The notes beneath the pieces were generated by a model. It did no database searches. It was not told the origin of the DNA and saw only the letters and a program-made list of their open reading frames with translations. A DNA stretch of 64,000 nucleotides from Pseudoalteromonas sp. XI10 (GTDB lineage Bacteria > Pseudomonadota > Gammaproteobacteria > Enterobacterales > Alteromonadaceae), in NCBI RefSeq assembly GCF_001469895.1, contig NZ_LOPY01000011.1:109928-173927 (forward strand), read 5' to 3'. Made by a program: the position numbers and the translations under genes. Each line of letters starts with the position of its first letter. The first letter of the stretch is position 1. Below, piece after piece: positions 50,187 to 60,407 of the stretch.

Positions 50187-52937
50187 ATGAATAACAGTTT
50201 TGATACCCAAAAGCAGCTTACGATTAATGGTGAGCAATATCATATTCACTCTTTACAAGGTTTAGGCGACAAAGCAAAACGTCTGCCATTCTCTCTAAAA
50301 ATCTTACTTGAAAACCTGTTGCGCAATGAAGATGGCGTTAATATTAAAAAGCAAGATATCGATGCTTTACTAAACTGGGACCCTCAAGCGAAACCATCCG
50401 CAGAAGTAGCGTTTACGCCTGCTCGCGTTGTAATGCAAGATTTTACCGGCGTACCCGCCATTGTCGATTTAGCCGCGATGCGTGATGCCATGGAAAAACT
50501 TGGCGGCGACCCCGCAAAAATTAATCCGCTGTCGCCTGCTGAGCTTGTTATTGACCACTCAGTACAAGTTGACGGCTACGGTGAAGATGGCTCATTCGAC
50601 TTAAATGCGAAACTTGAATATGAGCGTAACAAAGAGCGTTACGAATTTTTACGCTGGGGGCAAACGGCCTTCGATAACTTGAAAGTCGTGCCACCAGCAA
50701 CCGGTATCGTACACCAAGTTAACTTAGAATATTTAGCCCGCGTGGTATTTAACGATAGTAAAAATGGTAAATCACTCGCCTACCCAGATACCCTAGTCGG
50801 AACCGATTCGCACACCACCATGATCAATGGTCTTGGGGTATTAGGCTGGGGTGTAGGTGGTATTGAAGCCGAAGCCGCAATGCTTGGTCAACCAATCAGC
50901 TTACTTATTCCACAGGTCGTTGGCTTTAAGCTCAATGGTCGCCTGCCAGAAGGCACAACTGCAACAGACCTGGTACTAACCGTAACAGAAATGCTGCGTA
51001 ACCATGGCGTAGTGGGTAAATTTGTTGAGTTTTATGGTGATGGTCTTGCTGATTTACCGCTTGCAGACCGTGCAACTATCGCAAACATGGCGCCTGAGTA
51101 TGGTGCAACCTGCGGTATTTTCCCAATTGATGATGAAACCATCAACTACCTACGTTTAACTAACCGCGATGACAAGCAACTTAAACTCATCGAGGACTAT
51201 GCAAAGCACCAAGGTTTATGGCGTAACCCTGGCGATGAAGCTCATTATACCGACACACTAGAGCTATCACTTGATGATGTTGTGCCAAGCCTTGCTGGTC
51301 CTAAGCGCCCGCAAGATAGAATCGCCCTTGATAAAGCAGGTAGCATTATTGGTGAGCACTTAAAAGGCTTTCAAGAAGAGCGTATGCAACATCGCGATAA
51401 AAGCGATGCTCAAGAGGCGCGCATTGAAGATGAAGGCCCAACCACTAACCCTGATGAGCCAGTGAACGAAGCTCAGTTTATGGGTGCAGCTAAGGTTAAC
51501 TTTAAAGGAGAAGAGTTTGAGCTTAATGATGGCGCTTGTGTCATTGCTGCAATTACAAGTTGTACAAACACGTCAAACCCAAGTGTTATTTTAGCTGCTG
51601 GCCTAGTGGCTAAAAAAGCCAAGCAACTGGGCTTAAAGGTTAAACCATGGGTTAAAACCTCACTTGCTCCTGGCTCACAAGTGGTGACTGATTACTTGAA
51701 AAAAGCCGACTTAATGGATGATTTAGATGCGTTAGGCTTTAACCTTGTCGGTTATGGTTGTACAACCTGTATCGGTAACTCAGGCCCACTAGCTGATGAA
51801 ATCACCGATGCAATTCAAAAGCATAAACTGGTTGTAAGCTCAATTTTATCGGGTAACCGTAACTTTGAAGGGCGTATTCACCAAGATGTGAAAATGAACT
51901 TCTTAGCGTCACCACCTCTTGTGGTTGCATACGCAATTGCGGGTCGTACAGATATAGACGTTTATAACGAGCCGCTTGCGCAAGACCCTAATGGTAATGA
52001 CATTTATCTAAAAAATATCTGGCCAAGTGTTAGTGAAGTGAACGAACTCGTCCGCGAAACTGTAACCAAAGAAATGTTCGCATCAAGCTATGGCAACGTA
52101 TATCAAGGTGATGATCGTTGGCAGAAAATTCAAATTCCTGATGGCAAACTTTATGATTGGGATGATGGGTCAACCTACATCAAAAAAGCGCCATTCTTTG
52201 ATGGTATGGAAATTGAGCCTCCTGGCATTCCTAGCATTAGTGGTGCGCGCTGTTTAGCTAAATTAGGTGACTCAGTTACCACTGACCACATCTCGCCAGC
52301 AGGTGCGATTAAAGCGGATGCGCCAGCAGGTCTTTACTTGCAAGAGCACGGTGTACAAAAAGCACAATTTAACTCGTACGGTTCGCGCCGTGGTAACCAC
52401 GAAGTAATGATGCGCGGTACCTTTGCGAATGTGCGTTTACGTAATCTATTAGCACCGGGTACCGAAGGCGGTGTAACCCGTATGCAGCCAAGCGATGAGC
52501 TTGCCAGTATTTATGATGCAGCGATGCAATATCAGCAAGATGGCACGCCACTGATTATTTTAGCAGGCGCGGAATATGGTACAGGTTCATCACGTGACTG
52601 GGCTGCTAAAGGTTCACTTCTGCTTGGTGTTAAAGCCGTTATTGCACAAAGCTATGAGCGTATTCACCGTTCAAACCTGATTGGTATGGGTGTTTTACCC
52701 CTACAATTTAAAGAAGGTGAAAGCTATGAGTCACTGGGTCTAACCGGCCAAGAGTCATTCGACTTTGAAGGCTTATACGACAAAACCAATGAAGTTAGTG
52801 TGATTGCCACTAACAGTGAAGGCAAACAAATTAGCTTTAGTGTTGATGTGCGTATTGATACCCCGAAAGAGTGGGATTACTACAAACACGGCGGTATTTT
52901 ACAGTATGTACTGCGTAATATGCTGGCTGAGCAATAA
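50187..52937 (+). CDS. acnA: Aconitate hydratase A
   Basis: Second aconitase of the window, of the IRP1/AcnA type, 916 residues; in E. coli this form is stress- and stationary-phase-related. Seen are [39 protein letters not shown], the cluster cysteines in [12 protein letters not shown] and [14 protein letters not shown], and the C-terminal [19 protein letters not shown] and [15 protein letters not shown] start at ATG 50187 (AGGGG upstream); the open frame begins at a GTG at 50121. No prp genes flank it, so it is not the AcnD form by context. Confidence 0.96.
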   Translation: MNNSFDTQKQLTINGEQYHIHSLQGLGDKAKRLPFSLKILLENLLRNEDGVNIKKQDIDALLNWDPQAKPSAEVAFTPARVVMQDFTGVPAIVDLAAMRDAMEKLGGDPAKINPLSPAELVIDHSVQVDGYGEDGSFDLNAKLEYERNKERYEFLRWGQTAFDNLKVVPPATGIVHQVNLEYLARVVFNDSKNGKSLAYPDTLVGTDSHTTMINGLGVLGWGVGGIEAEAAMLGQPISLLIPQVVGFKLNGRLPEGTTATDLVLTVTEMLRNHGVVGKFVEFYGDGLADLPLADRATIANMAPEYGATCGIFPIDDETINYLRLTNRDDKQLKLIEDYAKHQGLWRNPGDEAHYTDTLELSLDDVVPSLAGPKRPQDRIALDKAGSIIGEHLKGFQEERMQHRDKSDAQEARIEDEGPTTNPDEPVNEAQFMGAAKVNFKGEEFELNDGACVIAAITSCTNTSNPSVILAAGLVAKKAKQLGLKVKPWVKTSLAPGSQVVTDYLKKADLMDDLDALGFNLVGYGCTTCIGNSGPLADEITDAIQKHKLVVSSILSGNRNFEGRIHQDVKMNFLASPPLVVAYAIAGRTDIDVYNEPLAQDPNGNDIYLKNIWPSVSEVNELVRETVTKEMFASSYGNVYQGDDRWQKIQIPDGKLYDWDDGSTYIKKAPFFDGMEIEPPGIPSISGARCLAKLGDSVTTDHISPAGAIKADAPAGLYLQEHGVQKAQFNSYGSRRGNHEVMMRGTFANVRLRNLLAPGTEGGVTRMQPSDELASIYDAAMQYQQDGTPLIILAGAEYGTGSSRDWAAKGSLLLGVKAVIAQSYERIHRSNLIGMGVLPLQFKEGESYESLGLTGQESFDFEGLYDKTNEVSVIATNSEGKQISFSVDVRIDTPKEWDYYKHGGILQYVLRNMLAEQ

Positions 52938-52953
52938 CTGCTTTTAAGTTAAC

Positions 52954-52982
52954 TAAGGGGCTGAATTTTCAACCCCTTTTTT
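52954..52982 (+). terminator. Terminator of acnA
   Basis: The stem AAGGGG(CTGA) / (TCAA)CCCCTT is followed by TTTT, about 18 bp past the acnA stop. Confidence 0.85.
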
Positions 52983-53125
52983 GTTTAAATCACCAATTAA
53001 TTGCAGTTTAGACCAACACACTTACTTACAAAAAATGAAAAGCACATAAAAATCAGCATGTTAAAATTGGACCATAGTTTGCAAATGCTAACCAGATAAA
53101 AATCACAATAATTTTTGGAATCCAT

Positions 53126-54013
53126 ATGACTATTGCATCATTCAAACGCGCAATTTGCGCAACGGCCATCTCATCAAGTTTATTATTAACGGGCTGTGTT
53201 ATTCATGTCTCTCCGGGTCAAATCGCAGAACAAAAACAACAAGACTTAAGCGTGTCGGCTGTCAATTTAAACGAGCTAAAAATTGATGCCGAAGCAGGTT
53301 CACTGATCATCAAAGGCGACAGCAACGCCACGGCTATCACAGTGAATGCTAATATCTATGCGGCTAAAGGCGATGAGACCTATACATTAACCCTCGAAAA
53401 GCACGGCGACACCGCAGAGCTTATCAGTAAGCTCAATAATGGTAACTTTTCGTTTTACAGTGGCTCATCACCTCATATTGATTTAATTGTCTCTGTGCCT
53501 AGCAATCTTAACCTAGATATCGATGATGACTCAGGTGATATCGTGATACGTGCTATGCAAAACGATATCAGCATTGATGATGACTCAGGATCAATTGTGA
53601 TCGAAGGTGGTCGCACTATTAATATTGATGATGACTCGGGCGATATTCGCATTAGCAATGTCAGCGGCAATATCAGCATTGAAGACGATTCTGGCTCAAT
53701 TATGATAGACCAAGGCCAAGGGCGTATTGATATTGAAGATGACTCTGGTGATATCCAAATAGAGAACAGCCAAGGACCTGCGCGTATTATTGACGAATCA
53801 GGTAGTATCAGCGTTAAAACATTGGCTGGTGCGCTTACTATTGAAGATGGCTCTGGCGATATCGATGTAAGACAAATCAAAGGGCTGGTTACCATAACCG
53901 ATGGCTCTGGCAGTATTTATGTGGATGACACACTCGGCCTGACAATTATCGAAGCGGGTTCAGGTGATTTAAGCATCGATAACATCAACGGCCCAGTAAA
54001 GTTGGATAGATAA
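53126..54013 (+). CDS. Lipoprotein with nine 18-residue beta-helix-like repeats (DUF4097-like)
   Basis: 295 residues. The lipoprotein signal has lipobox LLTGC (Cys24). A DUF4097-like N-terminal part (about 40-125) is followed by nine units of about 18 residues (about 129-290) with core [IL]xIxDDSG[D/S]IxI. The residue after Ser-Gly alternates strictly D, S, D, S, D, S, D, S, D through the array (Ser-Gly at 136, 154, 171, 189, 207, 225, 243, 261, 279). The pattern suggests a right-handed parallel beta-helix with an acidic ladder, possibly calcium-binding. The function is unknown. Confidence 0.85.
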   Translation: MTIASFKRAICATAISSSLLLTGCVIHVSPGQIAEQKQQDLSVSAVNLNELKIDAEAGSLIIKGDSNATAITVNANIYAAKGDETYTLTLEKHGDTAELISKLNNGNFSFYSGSSPHIDLIVSVPSNLNLDIDDDSGDIVIRAMQNDISIDDDSGSIVIEGGRTINIDDDSGDIRISNVSGNISIEDDSGSIMIDQGQGRIDIEDDSGDIQIENSQGPARIIDESGSISVKTLAGALTIEDGSGDIDVRQIKGLVTITDGSGSIYVDDTLGLTIIEAGSGDLSIDNINGPVKLDR

Positions 54014-54055
54014 TCAACAATTGCTTGATTTAGAACAATCCCATTAATTACAACA

Positions 54056-54090
54056 GCACCTACACTTTAATTAAGGCTAAAGTGAGGTGC
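54056..54090 (+). promoter_or_regulatory. Inverted repeat covering the ribosome binding site of the 54095 gene
   Basis: GCACC-TA-CACTTTA (54056-54069) pairs with TAAAGTG-A-GGTGC (54078-54090), 12 base pairs with a small bulge and an 8-nt loop. The 3' arm contains the Shine-Dalgarno GAGGTG, 5 nt before the ATG. It shares CTAAAGTGAG with the structure at 48531-48570. Confidence 0.7.
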
Positions 54091-54094
54091 TTGT

Positions 54095-54340
54095 ATGACT
54101 GAACAAACCATCATTCGAATCTTAAAAACCTTTATTATTTTAGGTATTTGCCTAATTATATTGGGGCACTCTTTATTAGCCGGTAATTACTTAAGTGATA
54201 GCATGGGTATACATGGCATAATGATCAGCGCAGCGTGTATTGCTGTTGGTGTGCTATTCTCTTTGCCTACCAAAATTTATCTCACTATTTTACTTATGAA
54301 AATGGAAAGCGATCTAAAAGCACATAACAAACAGAGCTAA
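54095..54340 (+). CDS. Small two-helix membrane protein
   Basis: 81 residues with two hydrophobic helices (LKTFIILGICLIILGHSLLA and IMISAACIAVGVLFSLP), a basic-polar C-terminus (LKAHNKQS) and no recognised family. It follows the repeat lipoprotein by 81 bp and may share its transcript, with translation modulated by the hairpin at 54056-54090. Its stop overlaps the convergent DUF4124 gene by 4 bp. Confidence 0.65.
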   Translation: MTEQTIIRILKTFIILGICLIILGHSLLAGNYLSDSMGIHGIMISAACIAVGVLFSLPTKIYLTILLMKMESDLKAHNKQS

Positions 54341-54879
54341 TTTCCACCTTGCTCTTTGAGCTGCTGTTCAAGTTGCTTGTTACGTTGCTCCATAAGCTGT
54401 TTTACTTGCTCAGCGTCTTGCATCATCTTTTGTACATTTTTAGGGTCGTATACGCCAAGCGCTGAAGGTGCTTCGTTAGCTTTAACGGTTGCTGGTTGCT
54501 TCTCATCTGCCTGAAAAGTCTCTGCAGGTAGCACTGTTATGTCGTTCGGATCTAAACTTACCGCAGTACTAACGTAATTAGGGTGAGGTGTATCAGCATA
54601 GTGCCACTGACCATGTTCATCTTGCCATTTATAAACAACAACAGTTGTATTAACGTCTTTGCTAAAACTCAATTTCTCAGTGAGCTTCTTGGCTTGACTG
54701 CTAAGCGTATCAGCACTTTGCGAAGCAAAATCACTCACATCACCACTAACTTTTTCCGAGTAACGCTCGAACATGCTCAGCTCTAAGTAAGGTTTACCGT
54801 CTGGCTTTTTAATATAAAACAGCAGCGCAACACTGGTCAGTAGCAGCATAACGGCAAGATAACAAAAACGCTTAATCAT
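54337..54879 (-). CDS. DUF4124-domain membrane-anchored protein
   Basis: 180 residues. It has an N-terminal transmembrane segment (YLAVMLLLTSVALLFYI), a helical stretch, a DUF4124 core (VVVYKWQDEHGQWHYADTPHP) and a Gln/Lys-rich coiled-coil C-terminus (QVKQLMEQRNKQLEQQLKEQ). Periplasmic side. It is the second DUF4124 protein in the window (the other is at 44307). It lies 12 bp downstream of the solute-binding-like gene and is likely co-transcribed. Confidence 0.8.
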   Translation of the reverse strand: MIKRFCYLAVMLLLTSVALLFYIKKPDGKPYLELSMFERYSEKVSGDVSDFASQSADTLSSQAKKLTEKLSFSKDVNTTVVVYKWQDEHGQWHYADTPHPNYVSTAVSLDPNDITVLPAETFQADEKQPATVKANEAPSALGVYDPKNVQKMMQDAEQVKQLMEQRNKQLEQQLKEQGGN

Positions 54880-54891
54880 TCGATTTACCGA

Positions 54892-55620
54892 TTATTGGTA
54901 GTTACTCTCAATCTTAGCAAATTCACCGGATGATTTAAGATTTTTCATAAATTCGTTAAATTGCTCGCTCATGCGCTTACCTTTTTCATTGTAAGTAAAC
55001 TGTAATTGCATCGGTGCCTTACCAACACTGTAATCACTCACCGTGAATTTTTTAAAAGCATTATTTTTTGAGGCATACCACTGCAATGTGTTTTTTGCGA
55101 TCACAGCAACACGTTGATTTTGCTGCATGTCGACTAAAGCCTTCAGCATATCTAGTTCAGAGTAAAAGTCTTCACGGTGCAATTTTCCAGATGCAAACAA
55201 CGCTTCAAATTGTGGGTAGGTATAGCCAAAGCGGGCCATCAACACATAACCACCTAGCTCATCAATAGCTGGAATATGACAACCTCTCGGCATAACTAAA
55301 ATATCTTCCACAACTGCGATGCTATCACTCCAATAGTATTGATTACCTCCGCGATACCACTGCTCAGACTCTAAGCGCACATCAACCTTGCCTTCATCAA
55401 GTAAATGCTGTGAACGTACTTCAGGAACTAAAATATAGTCAGTTTTCAGCTTGTACTGTTCAGCAAATCGCTCAAGTAGCTCATCAACTAACCCCTTTTT
55501 TTTGCCACTAACTAAATGGTATGGAGGGTAATCTGTGTCATAAAGCGCAACCCTCAAAGTTTCTGCTCGCACTAAAGGCACAATTAAAAACAACAATAAA
55601 AAAGCAACAGCACGACTCAT
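54892..55620 (-). CDS. Periplasmic solute-binding-like protein (SBP_bac_3)
   Basis: 242 residues with a signal peptide (VAFLLLFLIVPLVRA) and the amino-acid-binding-type bilobed fold (LRVALYDTDYPPYHLVSGKKKGLVDELLERF, cited over two strands). No ABC permease or ATPase is adjacent, so it is probably an orphan sensor or binding protein. The canonical ligand-binding Arg/Asp pair cannot be confirmed. It is followed by the DUF4124 gene. Confidence 0.8.
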   Translation of the reverse strand: MSRAVAFLLLFLIVPLVRAETLRVALYDTDYPPYHLVSGKKKGLVDELLERFAEQYKLKTDYILVPEVRSQHLLDEGKVDVRLESEQWYRGGNQYYWSDSIAVVEDILVMPRGCHIPAIDELGGYVLMARFGYTYPQFEALFASGKLHREDFYSELDMLKALVDMQQNQRVAVIAKNTLQWYASKNNAFKKFTVSDYSVGKAPMQLQFTYNEKGKRMSEQFNEFMKNLKSSGEFAKIESNYQ

Positions 55621-55666
55621 AATTTTCTCTCATAGAATTAAGCCTGAGATTGTATATAAATAGCAC

Positions 55667-55694
55667 AAAAAAAGCGCAGGCTAAGCTGCGCTTT
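55667..55694 (-). terminator. Terminator of the cysJIH operon
   Basis: The stem AAAGCGCAG / CTGCGCTTT with AAAA on its left side lies about 30 bp beyond the cysH stop on the minus strand. Confidence 0.88.
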
Positions 55695-55720
55695 GAGAAA
55701 ATTCTGATAGGAATTTAGGA

Positions 55721-56461
55721 TTAGATACCATCACCATCAATATGTAAGCCACATTCACGGTTTAAACCAAAGAAACGCGTCTCTTCTTCTGTCATACCTG
55801 GTTCAAGTTTACGCGTGGTGTGTACATCACCCATAGACACATAACCTTGTTCCCAAAGTGGGTGATACGGTAAATCATGCTTAGTTAGATACTGATAAAT
55901 ATCGCGGTTGTTCCACTCAATAAGTGGGTAGACTTTCACAGTACCACGGCTGATTTCAACAATTTGCTTATCAGCACGGCTTGATGATTGGTCACGACGT
56001 AAACCACTAAACCAGGTGCCTGCTTGCAACTCGTTTAATGCGCGGCTCATAGGCTCAACTTTATTAAGTTGATTATACTGCTTAATACCGGCTTCACCTT
56101 GCTCCCAAAGTTTACCAAACTTCGCTTCTTGCCACGCGGGGCTAAGCTCAGCTTTATAAACTTTAAGATTAAGCGAAAGTCGCTCCGTCATTTGCTCGAT
56201 GAACTGATAGGTTTCAGGGAACAAATAACCAGTGTCAGTCAGTACTACAGGAATATCTGGCTGCTGCGATGTTACTAAGTGCAACATCACCGCCGCTTGA
56301 ATACCAAAGCTCGACGACAAAAAGTGTGTGCTTGGTAAGTTTTCAAGTGCCCATGCAACACGCTCTTCTGCGCTTTTATCAGCCAAAAGACCATTAATAT
56401 CAGCCAGCATGGCTGTTTGGTCTTCTTTGCTCATCGTTAAGATGTCTTTAAATTCACTCAT
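55721..56461 (-). CDS. cysH: Phosphoadenosine phosphosulfate reductase
   Basis: Reduces PAPS to sulfite in assimilatory sulfate reduction. It has [14 protein letters not shown] (P-loop-like PAPS site), [15 protein letters not shown] [28 protein letters not shown] and the C-terminal nucleophile motif RECGLH. It lacks the paired-Cys 4Fe-4S motif of APS reductases, so it is the PAPS type. I use ATG 56461 (246 residues); a TTG at 56473 opens the frame. Third gene of cysJ-cysI-cysH. Confidence 0.96.
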   Translation of the reverse strand: MSEFKDILTMSKEDQTAMLADINGLLADKSAEERVAWALENLPSTHFLSSSFGIQAAVMLHLVTSQQPDIPVVLTDTGYLFPETYQFIEQMTERLSLNLKVYKAELSPAWQEAKFGKLWEQGEAGIKQYNQLNKVEPMSRALNELQAGTWFSGLRRDQSSSRADKQIVEISRGTVKVYPLIEWNNRDIYQYLTKHDLPYHPLWEQGYVSMGDVHTTRKLEPGMTEEETRFFGLNRECGLHIDGDGI

Positions 56462-56499
56462 GGTTAATTCCAAACCTTAAAGCGGTATCGCTTATAAAA

Positions 56500-58197
56500 T
56501 TATGCGTGAAAATCGGTTACTGAAACTTTTACTTCAGCAACAATGCCTTTGCGAATTACAAAATCACCAAAACACTCGCCTTCATTACGCTCACTTGCCC
56601 ATTGGCCAATTAGCTTATCGAATGCTTCTAGGTATACGTCTTCGCCGACATTTTCTAAATACAATTTTGGAATACGCGTGCCTTCGCGGTTACCGCCTAA
56701 GTACACGTTGTATTTACCCGGACCTTTACCAACAAGACCCGCTTCTGCCAACATGGCGCGGCCACAGCCATTCGGACAACCCACAACACGCATAATGATG
56801 TTGTCATCGCTGATGCCGTGCTTAGCTAATAACGCTTCAGTTTTCTCAATTAAGCTTGGTAAATAACGCTCTGCTTCAGCCATCGCTAACGGACACGTTG
56901 GCAATGCCACACACGCCATTGAGTTTTTACGCTGCTCTGTATGGCTGTCATCAATTAAGCCATGGTTGCGAGCAATTTCTTCGATTACCGCTTTTTGATC
57001 AGCCGGAACACCTGCGATGATCAAGTTTTGGTTTGCTGTCATACGGAAATCACCTTGGTGAATTTCAGCAATTTTACGGCAGCCTGTTTTAAGAGGTTGA
57101 TTTGGGTAATCTAAAATACGGCCACTTTGGATAAACAGCGTTAAGTGGTGCTTACCATCAATACCTTCAACCCAACCGATGCGGTCACCACGGTGAGTGA
57201 ACTCATACGGGCGGCTCTGCTGAAATTGAACACCGGCACGTTTTTCAACTTCAGCTTTAAATACATCAGAACCTACGCGGTCTAGTGTGTACTTAGTTTT
57301 CGCATTTTTACGGTTAGAGCGGTTACCCCAATCACGCTGTACAGACACCACGTGCTCAGCAATTTTTAACGTATGCTCAAGTGGAATAAAACCAAAGTCA
57401 TCTGCTTTACGTGGATACGTTGCTGTATCACCGTGAGTCATCGCAAGACCACCACCCACTAACACGTTAAAGCCAACTAACTTGCCGTTTTCTGCAATTG
57501 CCACGAAGTTTAAGTCGTTCGCATGCACATCCACTTCATTGTTCGGTGGAATTGTCACAGTGGTTTTAAACTTACGCGGTAAGTAAGTTGAACCTAAAAT
57601 TGGCTCTTCGGTGGTTTCACTCTTTTCACCATTTAACCAAATTTCTGCGTACGCTTTGGTTTTTGGTAATAGGTGCTCAGAGATCTTCGCAGCCCACTCG
57701 TAAGCTTCTTGGTGAAGCTCAGACTCAACAGGGTTAGTTGTACATAATACGTTTCGGTTTACATCGCCTGCCGTTGCAATTGAGTCAATACCCACGCTAT
57801 TAAGCATTTGATGCATGCCTTTAATGTTTGGCTTAAGCACACCATGGAACTGGAACGTTTGACGCGTGGTTAAACGAATACTTCCATAGCTGGTTTTCTC
57901 TTCAGCAAACTTATCAATCGCTAACCATTGCTCTGGCTTGATGATACCGCCAGGCATACGAGCACGTAACATAACGTTATGTAACGGCTCTAGTTTTTGT
58001 TTAGCGCGCTCAGGGCGAATATCACGGTCATCTTGCTGGTACATGCCGTGGAAACGGATCAGTTGGAAGTTATCAGCAGTGAAACCACCTGTGATCTCGT
58101 CTTTTAAATCTTGCTCAATTGTGCCACGTAAAAAGTTACTTTCTCTTTTCAAACGCTCGTTATCAGAAAGCTTTACGTTTTTGTCTTGTTCGCTCAT
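56500..58197 (-). CDS. cysI: Sulfite reductase (NADPH) hemoprotein beta subunit
   Basis: Six-electron reduction of sulfite to sulfide on a coupled siroheme/4Fe-4S centre. 565 residues. The cluster cysteines are in [15 protein letters not shown] and [20 protein letters not shown], and the N-terminal half has [15 protein letters not shown]. It works with CysJ, encoded 48 bp upstream. Complete, with an ATG start. The siroheme synthase gene is not in the window. Confidence 0.97.
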   Translation of the reverse strand: MSEQDKNVKLSDNERLKRESNFLRGTIEQDLKDEITGGFTADNFQLIRFHGMYQQDDRDIRPERAKQKLEPLHNVMLRARMPGGIIKPEQWLAIDKFAEEKTSYGSIRLTTRQTFQFHGVLKPNIKGMHQMLNSVGIDSIATAGDVNRNVLCTTNPVESELHQEAYEWAAKISEHLLPKTKAYAEIWLNGEKSETTEEPILGSTYLPRKFKTTVTIPPNNEVDVHANDLNFVAIAENGKLVGFNVLVGGGLAMTHGDTATYPRKADDFGFIPLEHTLKIAEHVVSVQRDWGNRSNRKNAKTKYTLDRVGSDVFKAEVEKRAGVQFQQSRPYEFTHRGDRIGWVEGIDGKHHLTLFIQSGRILDYPNQPLKTGCRKIAEIHQGDFRMTANQNLIIAGVPADQKAVIEEIARNHGLIDDSHTEQRKNSMACVALPTCPLAMAEAERYLPSLIEKTEALLAKHGISDDNIIMRVVGCPNGCGRAMLAEAGLVGKGPGKYNVYLGGNREGTRIPKLYLENVGEDVYLEAFDKLIGQWASERNEGECFGDFVIRKGIVAEVKVSVTDFHA

Positions 58198-58245
58198 GGT
58201 ATTTCCTAAATTTGTTACAGTGACGGCTGTTAGCTTTAAACGTGA

Positions 58246-60060
58246 TTAGTACACGTCTTTCTGATAGCGGTTTGCGCTACGTAAATCTTTTAAATATTGC
58301 TCAGCTTGTTCATCATCTTTGCCGCTATTTTCTTTGATAATGTCTACAAGCGCCTGATGAACATCTTTCGCCATGCGGTTTGCGTCACCACAGATATACA
58401 AATGAGCACCCGCTTCTAACCAAGCAAATACTTCTTGGCTGTTTTTGCGAAGTTTGTCTTGAACATAAACTTTTTCAGCTTGATCACGGCTAAACGCCAC
58501 ATCAACTTTAGTCAGTAAACCTGACTTCAAGTAACCTTGAATTTCTACTTGGTATAAGAAGTCTTGAGTAAAGTGTGGGTTACCAAAGAATAACCAGTTT
58601 TTACCGCTTGCTTCACGAGCATCACGCTCTTGTAAAAACGCACGGAATGGGGCAATACCCGTACCCGGACCTACCATGATAATTGGCGTTTCATCATTAG
58701 CCGGTAAACGGAAGTTATCGTTATGCTCGCTGAATACTTTTACTTTACAGCCTTCTTCAGCACGACGTGCTAAATAGCCAGAACAACCACCTAAATGCTC
58801 GCTACCGAATGCATCAAACTCAACCAGACCCACAGTTAAGTGAACTTCTTCTTCAACTTCTGCTTGGCTAGATGCGATCGAATATAAACGTGCTTGTAGT
58901 TTACGTAAGCAGTCTACTAAGGTTTGTGCTTCTAGTTGAGCTGGGTTTTGACGAATAATATCGAAGATTTGGCGAGGTTCGATGTACTCACGCATTGCCG
59001 CTTTATCTTCAACTAACTTTAATAATTCAGGATTGCCCGTTGCTGTTGCATATTTTTCAACAAAGCCTGGGTATGACTGAGTTAATTCTAATTTTTCGAT
59101 TAATGCATCACGAACACTTAGCTCTTCGTCGCCGAGTTTAACCGTGTTAGATGCATCGATTTGTGTAAGCGTAAGTACTTCATCAACAAGCGCTTCGTCA
59201 TTTAAGAAGTAAACGCCTAGCGAATCACCCGGTGTATAGGTGATGTCTGAACCTTCTAATGAGATTTCTACATGACGCACGTCTTTGGTTGAATCACGGC
59301 CCGTAATTTTTTGCACAACACTTAGCTCTGCAGCAAATGGGTTTTGCTTGGTGTATTGGCTTGCTGCTGGTGCCGCTGCACCAAATGGCATAGCCACAAC
59401 TTGACCACCACTTGCTTGCTGCTGCGCTTTAAGATCAGGTTCAAACGCATCAAGTGCACCATCAATCCACTTAGCTGCTTCATCATCGTAATCAACGTCT
59501 AGGTCAGCACGCTGGAAAATAGTTTCTGCGCCAAGCTTGTTAAAACGTTCTTCAAAATCTTTTGCTGTTTGGCAGAAGAACTCGTAGCTTGAATCTCCTA
59601 AGCCGATCACAGCCACTTTAACATCATCTAGTTTTGGTGCTTTTTTAGTTATTAAAAACTCATGCAGGCTTTCAGCGTCTTCTGGTGGCTCGCCCTCACC
59701 GTAAGTTGAAACAACAACCGTGATGAATTTTTCTTTTTTCAGGGCAGTTGGTTTGTAGTCAGCCATGTTTACTAGCTTAACAGTTAGACCGCGCGACTCT
59801 GCTTGCTCTTTTAACTTGCTCGCCACGCCTTTTGCGTTACCCGTTTGCGAGCCGTATAAAATAGTTAGCGGTGCAGCATCACCTGCAGCTGGAGTGGCAG
59901 CAACACCACCGGTTAATGCACCTGCGTTGGCATTAGCAGCTAAGTAACCACTTACCCATGCTTGCTGAATTGGATTAAGTTCAGCCACTAAGCCTTGCAG
60001 CTTTTGTACTTGCTCTTGCGATAGCGGGCTCGCCGCTGCATTTAGTTGACTTAACAACAT
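58246..60060 (-). CDS. cysJ: Sulfite reductase (NADPH) flavoprotein alpha subunit
   Basis: Transfers electrons from NADPH through FAD and FMN to CysI. 604 residues: a flavodoxin FMN domain (about 65-200; ILYGSQTGNAKGVASKL, STYGEGEPPEDAE), an Ala/Gln linker, an FAD/connecting domain (RLYSIASSQAE, GGCSGYLARR) and an NADPH domain (GPGTGIAPFRAFLQERDAR, YICGDANRMAKDV). The C-terminus ends in YQKDVY, as in E. coli. First gene of the cys operon, facing the endonuclease gene across a 347-bp gap. Confidence 0.97.
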   Translation of the reverse strand: MLLSQLNAAASPLSQEQVQKLQGLVAELNPIQQAWVSGYLAANANAGALTGGVAATPAAGDAAPLTILYGSQTGNAKGVASKLKEQAESRGLTVKLVNMADYKPTALKKEKFITVVVSTYGEGEPPEDAESLHEFLITKKAPKLDDVKVAVIGLGDSSYEFFCQTAKDFEERFNKLGAETIFQRADLDVDYDDEAAKWIDGALDAFEPDLKAQQQASGGQVVAMPFGAAAPAASQYTKQNPFAAELSVVQKITGRDSTKDVRHVEISLEGSDITYTPGDSLGVYFLNDEALVDEVLTLTQIDASNTVKLGDEELSVRDALIEKLELTQSYPGFVEKYATATGNPELLKLVEDKAAMREYIEPRQIFDIIRQNPAQLEAQTLVDCLRKLQARLYSIASSQAEVEEEVHLTVGLVEFDAFGSEHLGGCSGYLARRAEEGCKVKVFSEHNDNFRLPANDETPIIMVGPGTGIAPFRAFLQERDAREASGKNWLFFGNPHFTQDFLYQVEIQGYLKSGLLTKVDVAFSRDQAEKVYVQDKLRKNSQEVFAWLEAGAHLYICGDANRMAKDVHQALVDIIKENSGKDDEQAEQYLKDLRSANRYQKDVY

Positions 60061-60407
60061 GAATTTATTCCTCGTAACCCTGAAAAGTTAACTGCGAAAC
60101 GAACTTGCTACTGTCATTTCGCGAACAATTTTTTCGACTTTAAAGACCCAATAGAAATGCTTTAAAGGTTTATCTGAGCGTGAAGAATAACGAGGTCTGA
60201 GGCGATTAAAAAAGAATAGAATCTGCTTTGATATTCCATTTAGTTATTAATTTAGTATTTATCCAAAAAAAACATGTTAAAAGCAAAAATTCCCAAATAA
60301 GAAACTTTTATTAATTAACATTATTGCAACATAAGCCAATTAGCCTATACTCGCTGTGTTCATTTTGAGAACAGCAAAAACTATTAAAATATAAAAAGGA
60401 AAATACA
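60061..60407. promoter_or_regulatory. Divergent control region between cysJ and the endonuclease gene
   Basis: A clear sigma-70 promoter faces the endonuclease: -35 TTGCAA (60324-60329), 16-bp spacer, -10 TATACT (60346-60351). An inverted repeat, TGTTC-N7-GAACA at about 60357-60373, lies at the predicted start of that transcript. The cysJ promoter must lie in the left part, which is AT-rich and where a CysB site would be expected, but I cannot define one by eye. Confidence 0.6.

Noticed and set aside
50187..52937. AcnD (2-methylcitrate dehydratase) of a propionate operon
   Set aside because: No prpB, prpC or prpF neighbours; sequence reads as AcnA.
53473..53895. 140-residue minus-strand ORF
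   Set aside because: It is the shadow of the SGD/SGS repeats on the other strand (repetitive PESSS pattern), with no signals of its own.
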